Assembly (NCBI RefSeq): GCF_014852585.1
Contig: NZ_JACVBX010000001.1
Coordinates: 124,001-188,000 of the forward strand
Direction: 5' to 3'
DNA from: Pseudomonas sp. PDM18
Lineage (GTDB): Bacteria > Pseudomonadota > Gammaproteobacteria > Pseudomonadales > Pseudomonadaceae
DNA: 64,000 nucleotides
Below, in pieces: positions 63,986 through 64,000 of the stretch; the stretch's first letter is position 1, and every line of letters starts with the position of its first letter. The translations under genes and the position numbers were made by a program. The notes beneath the pieces are model-generated. The model saw only the letters and a list, made by a program, of their open reading frames with translations, was not told where the DNA came from and did not search any database.

Positions 63986-64000
63986 TCAACTGGTCCGGCC
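63982..64000 (+). CDS. Possible start of EmrB-type MFS gene, truncated by window end
   Basis: GTG at 63982 overlaps the adaptor stop (GTGA) and reads MINWSG before the window ends. In PAO1 and many bacteria an MFS pump gene follows emrA directly. There is too little sequence to confirm. Confidence 0.3.

Overview
The window is a gene-dense, high-GC stretch of a Pseudomonas chromosome. Gene order and protein similarity, judged from memory, follow the P. aeruginosa PAO1 segment of about PA3076 to PA3136: batD, pepN, nadK, fadH, metZ, purF, cvpA, dedD, folC, accD, trpF, truA, fimV, asd, leuB, leuD, leuC, ibpA, eda, gltX and an EmrA-type gene. It is probably not P. aeruginosa itself. The xcp type II secretion cluster, which I recall between the PA3094-like and PA3106-like genes of PAO1, is absent, and several accessory modules are inserted.

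Layout. 1-2.5 kb: 3' end of batD, an alpha/beta hydrolase, a 500-bp non-coding stretch with a multi-hairpin repeat, and a CMD-family gene. 2.5-11 kb: a secreted cyclase-family protein, then an accessory minus-strand block of RND exporter, YCF48-type beta-propeller, DUF1329 protein and DUF1302 outer-membrane protein. 11-26 kb: pepN, DUF2797/DUF1315 pair, rhomboid protease, metallophosphoesterase and NAD kinase in overlapping order, DUF1853, a PLP enzyme, a coiled-coil protein, fadH, a nitrilase-fold protein and an AraC regulator, then a 28-codon ORF and a tRNA-Val-Asp-Asp cluster. 27-47 kb: a long minus-strand housekeeping run. Its transcription order is leuC, leuD, methyltransferase, leuB, asd, short FimV paralogue, Asd-like, fimV, truA, trpF, accD, folC, dedD, cvpA, purF, metZ, SDR. 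A divergent LysR gene faces leuC. 47-57 kb: a four-PAS GGDEF/EAL protein; a regulated oxidase-RidA-YkvI module with an XRE-cupin repressor; ibpA with an RpoH promoter and a ROSE-type RNA thermometer; an SDR; dusC. 57-64 kb: thioesterase, eda, hydrolase-tetR pair, a duplicated tRNA-Ala/tRNA-Glu cluster, gltX, and a LysR gene divergent from an EmrA/HlyD adaptor.

Most of the DNA is core metabolism: leucine, methionine, purine, folate, fatty-acid and tryptophan synthesis, plus tRNA charging and modification. The parts most worth a second look are the DUF1302/DUF1329/YCF48/RND block, the oxidase-RidA-transporter module with its tandem operator, the alternating asd-fimV-asd-fimV arrangement in which one Asd has lost its catalytic cysteine, the unannotated 28-aa ORF, and a coiled-coil/Cys-rich protein. 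Four copies of a REP-type inverted doublet (gtaggagcgagc...gctcgctcctac) sit at 3' ends. I saw no CRISPR array, insertion sequence or prophage.
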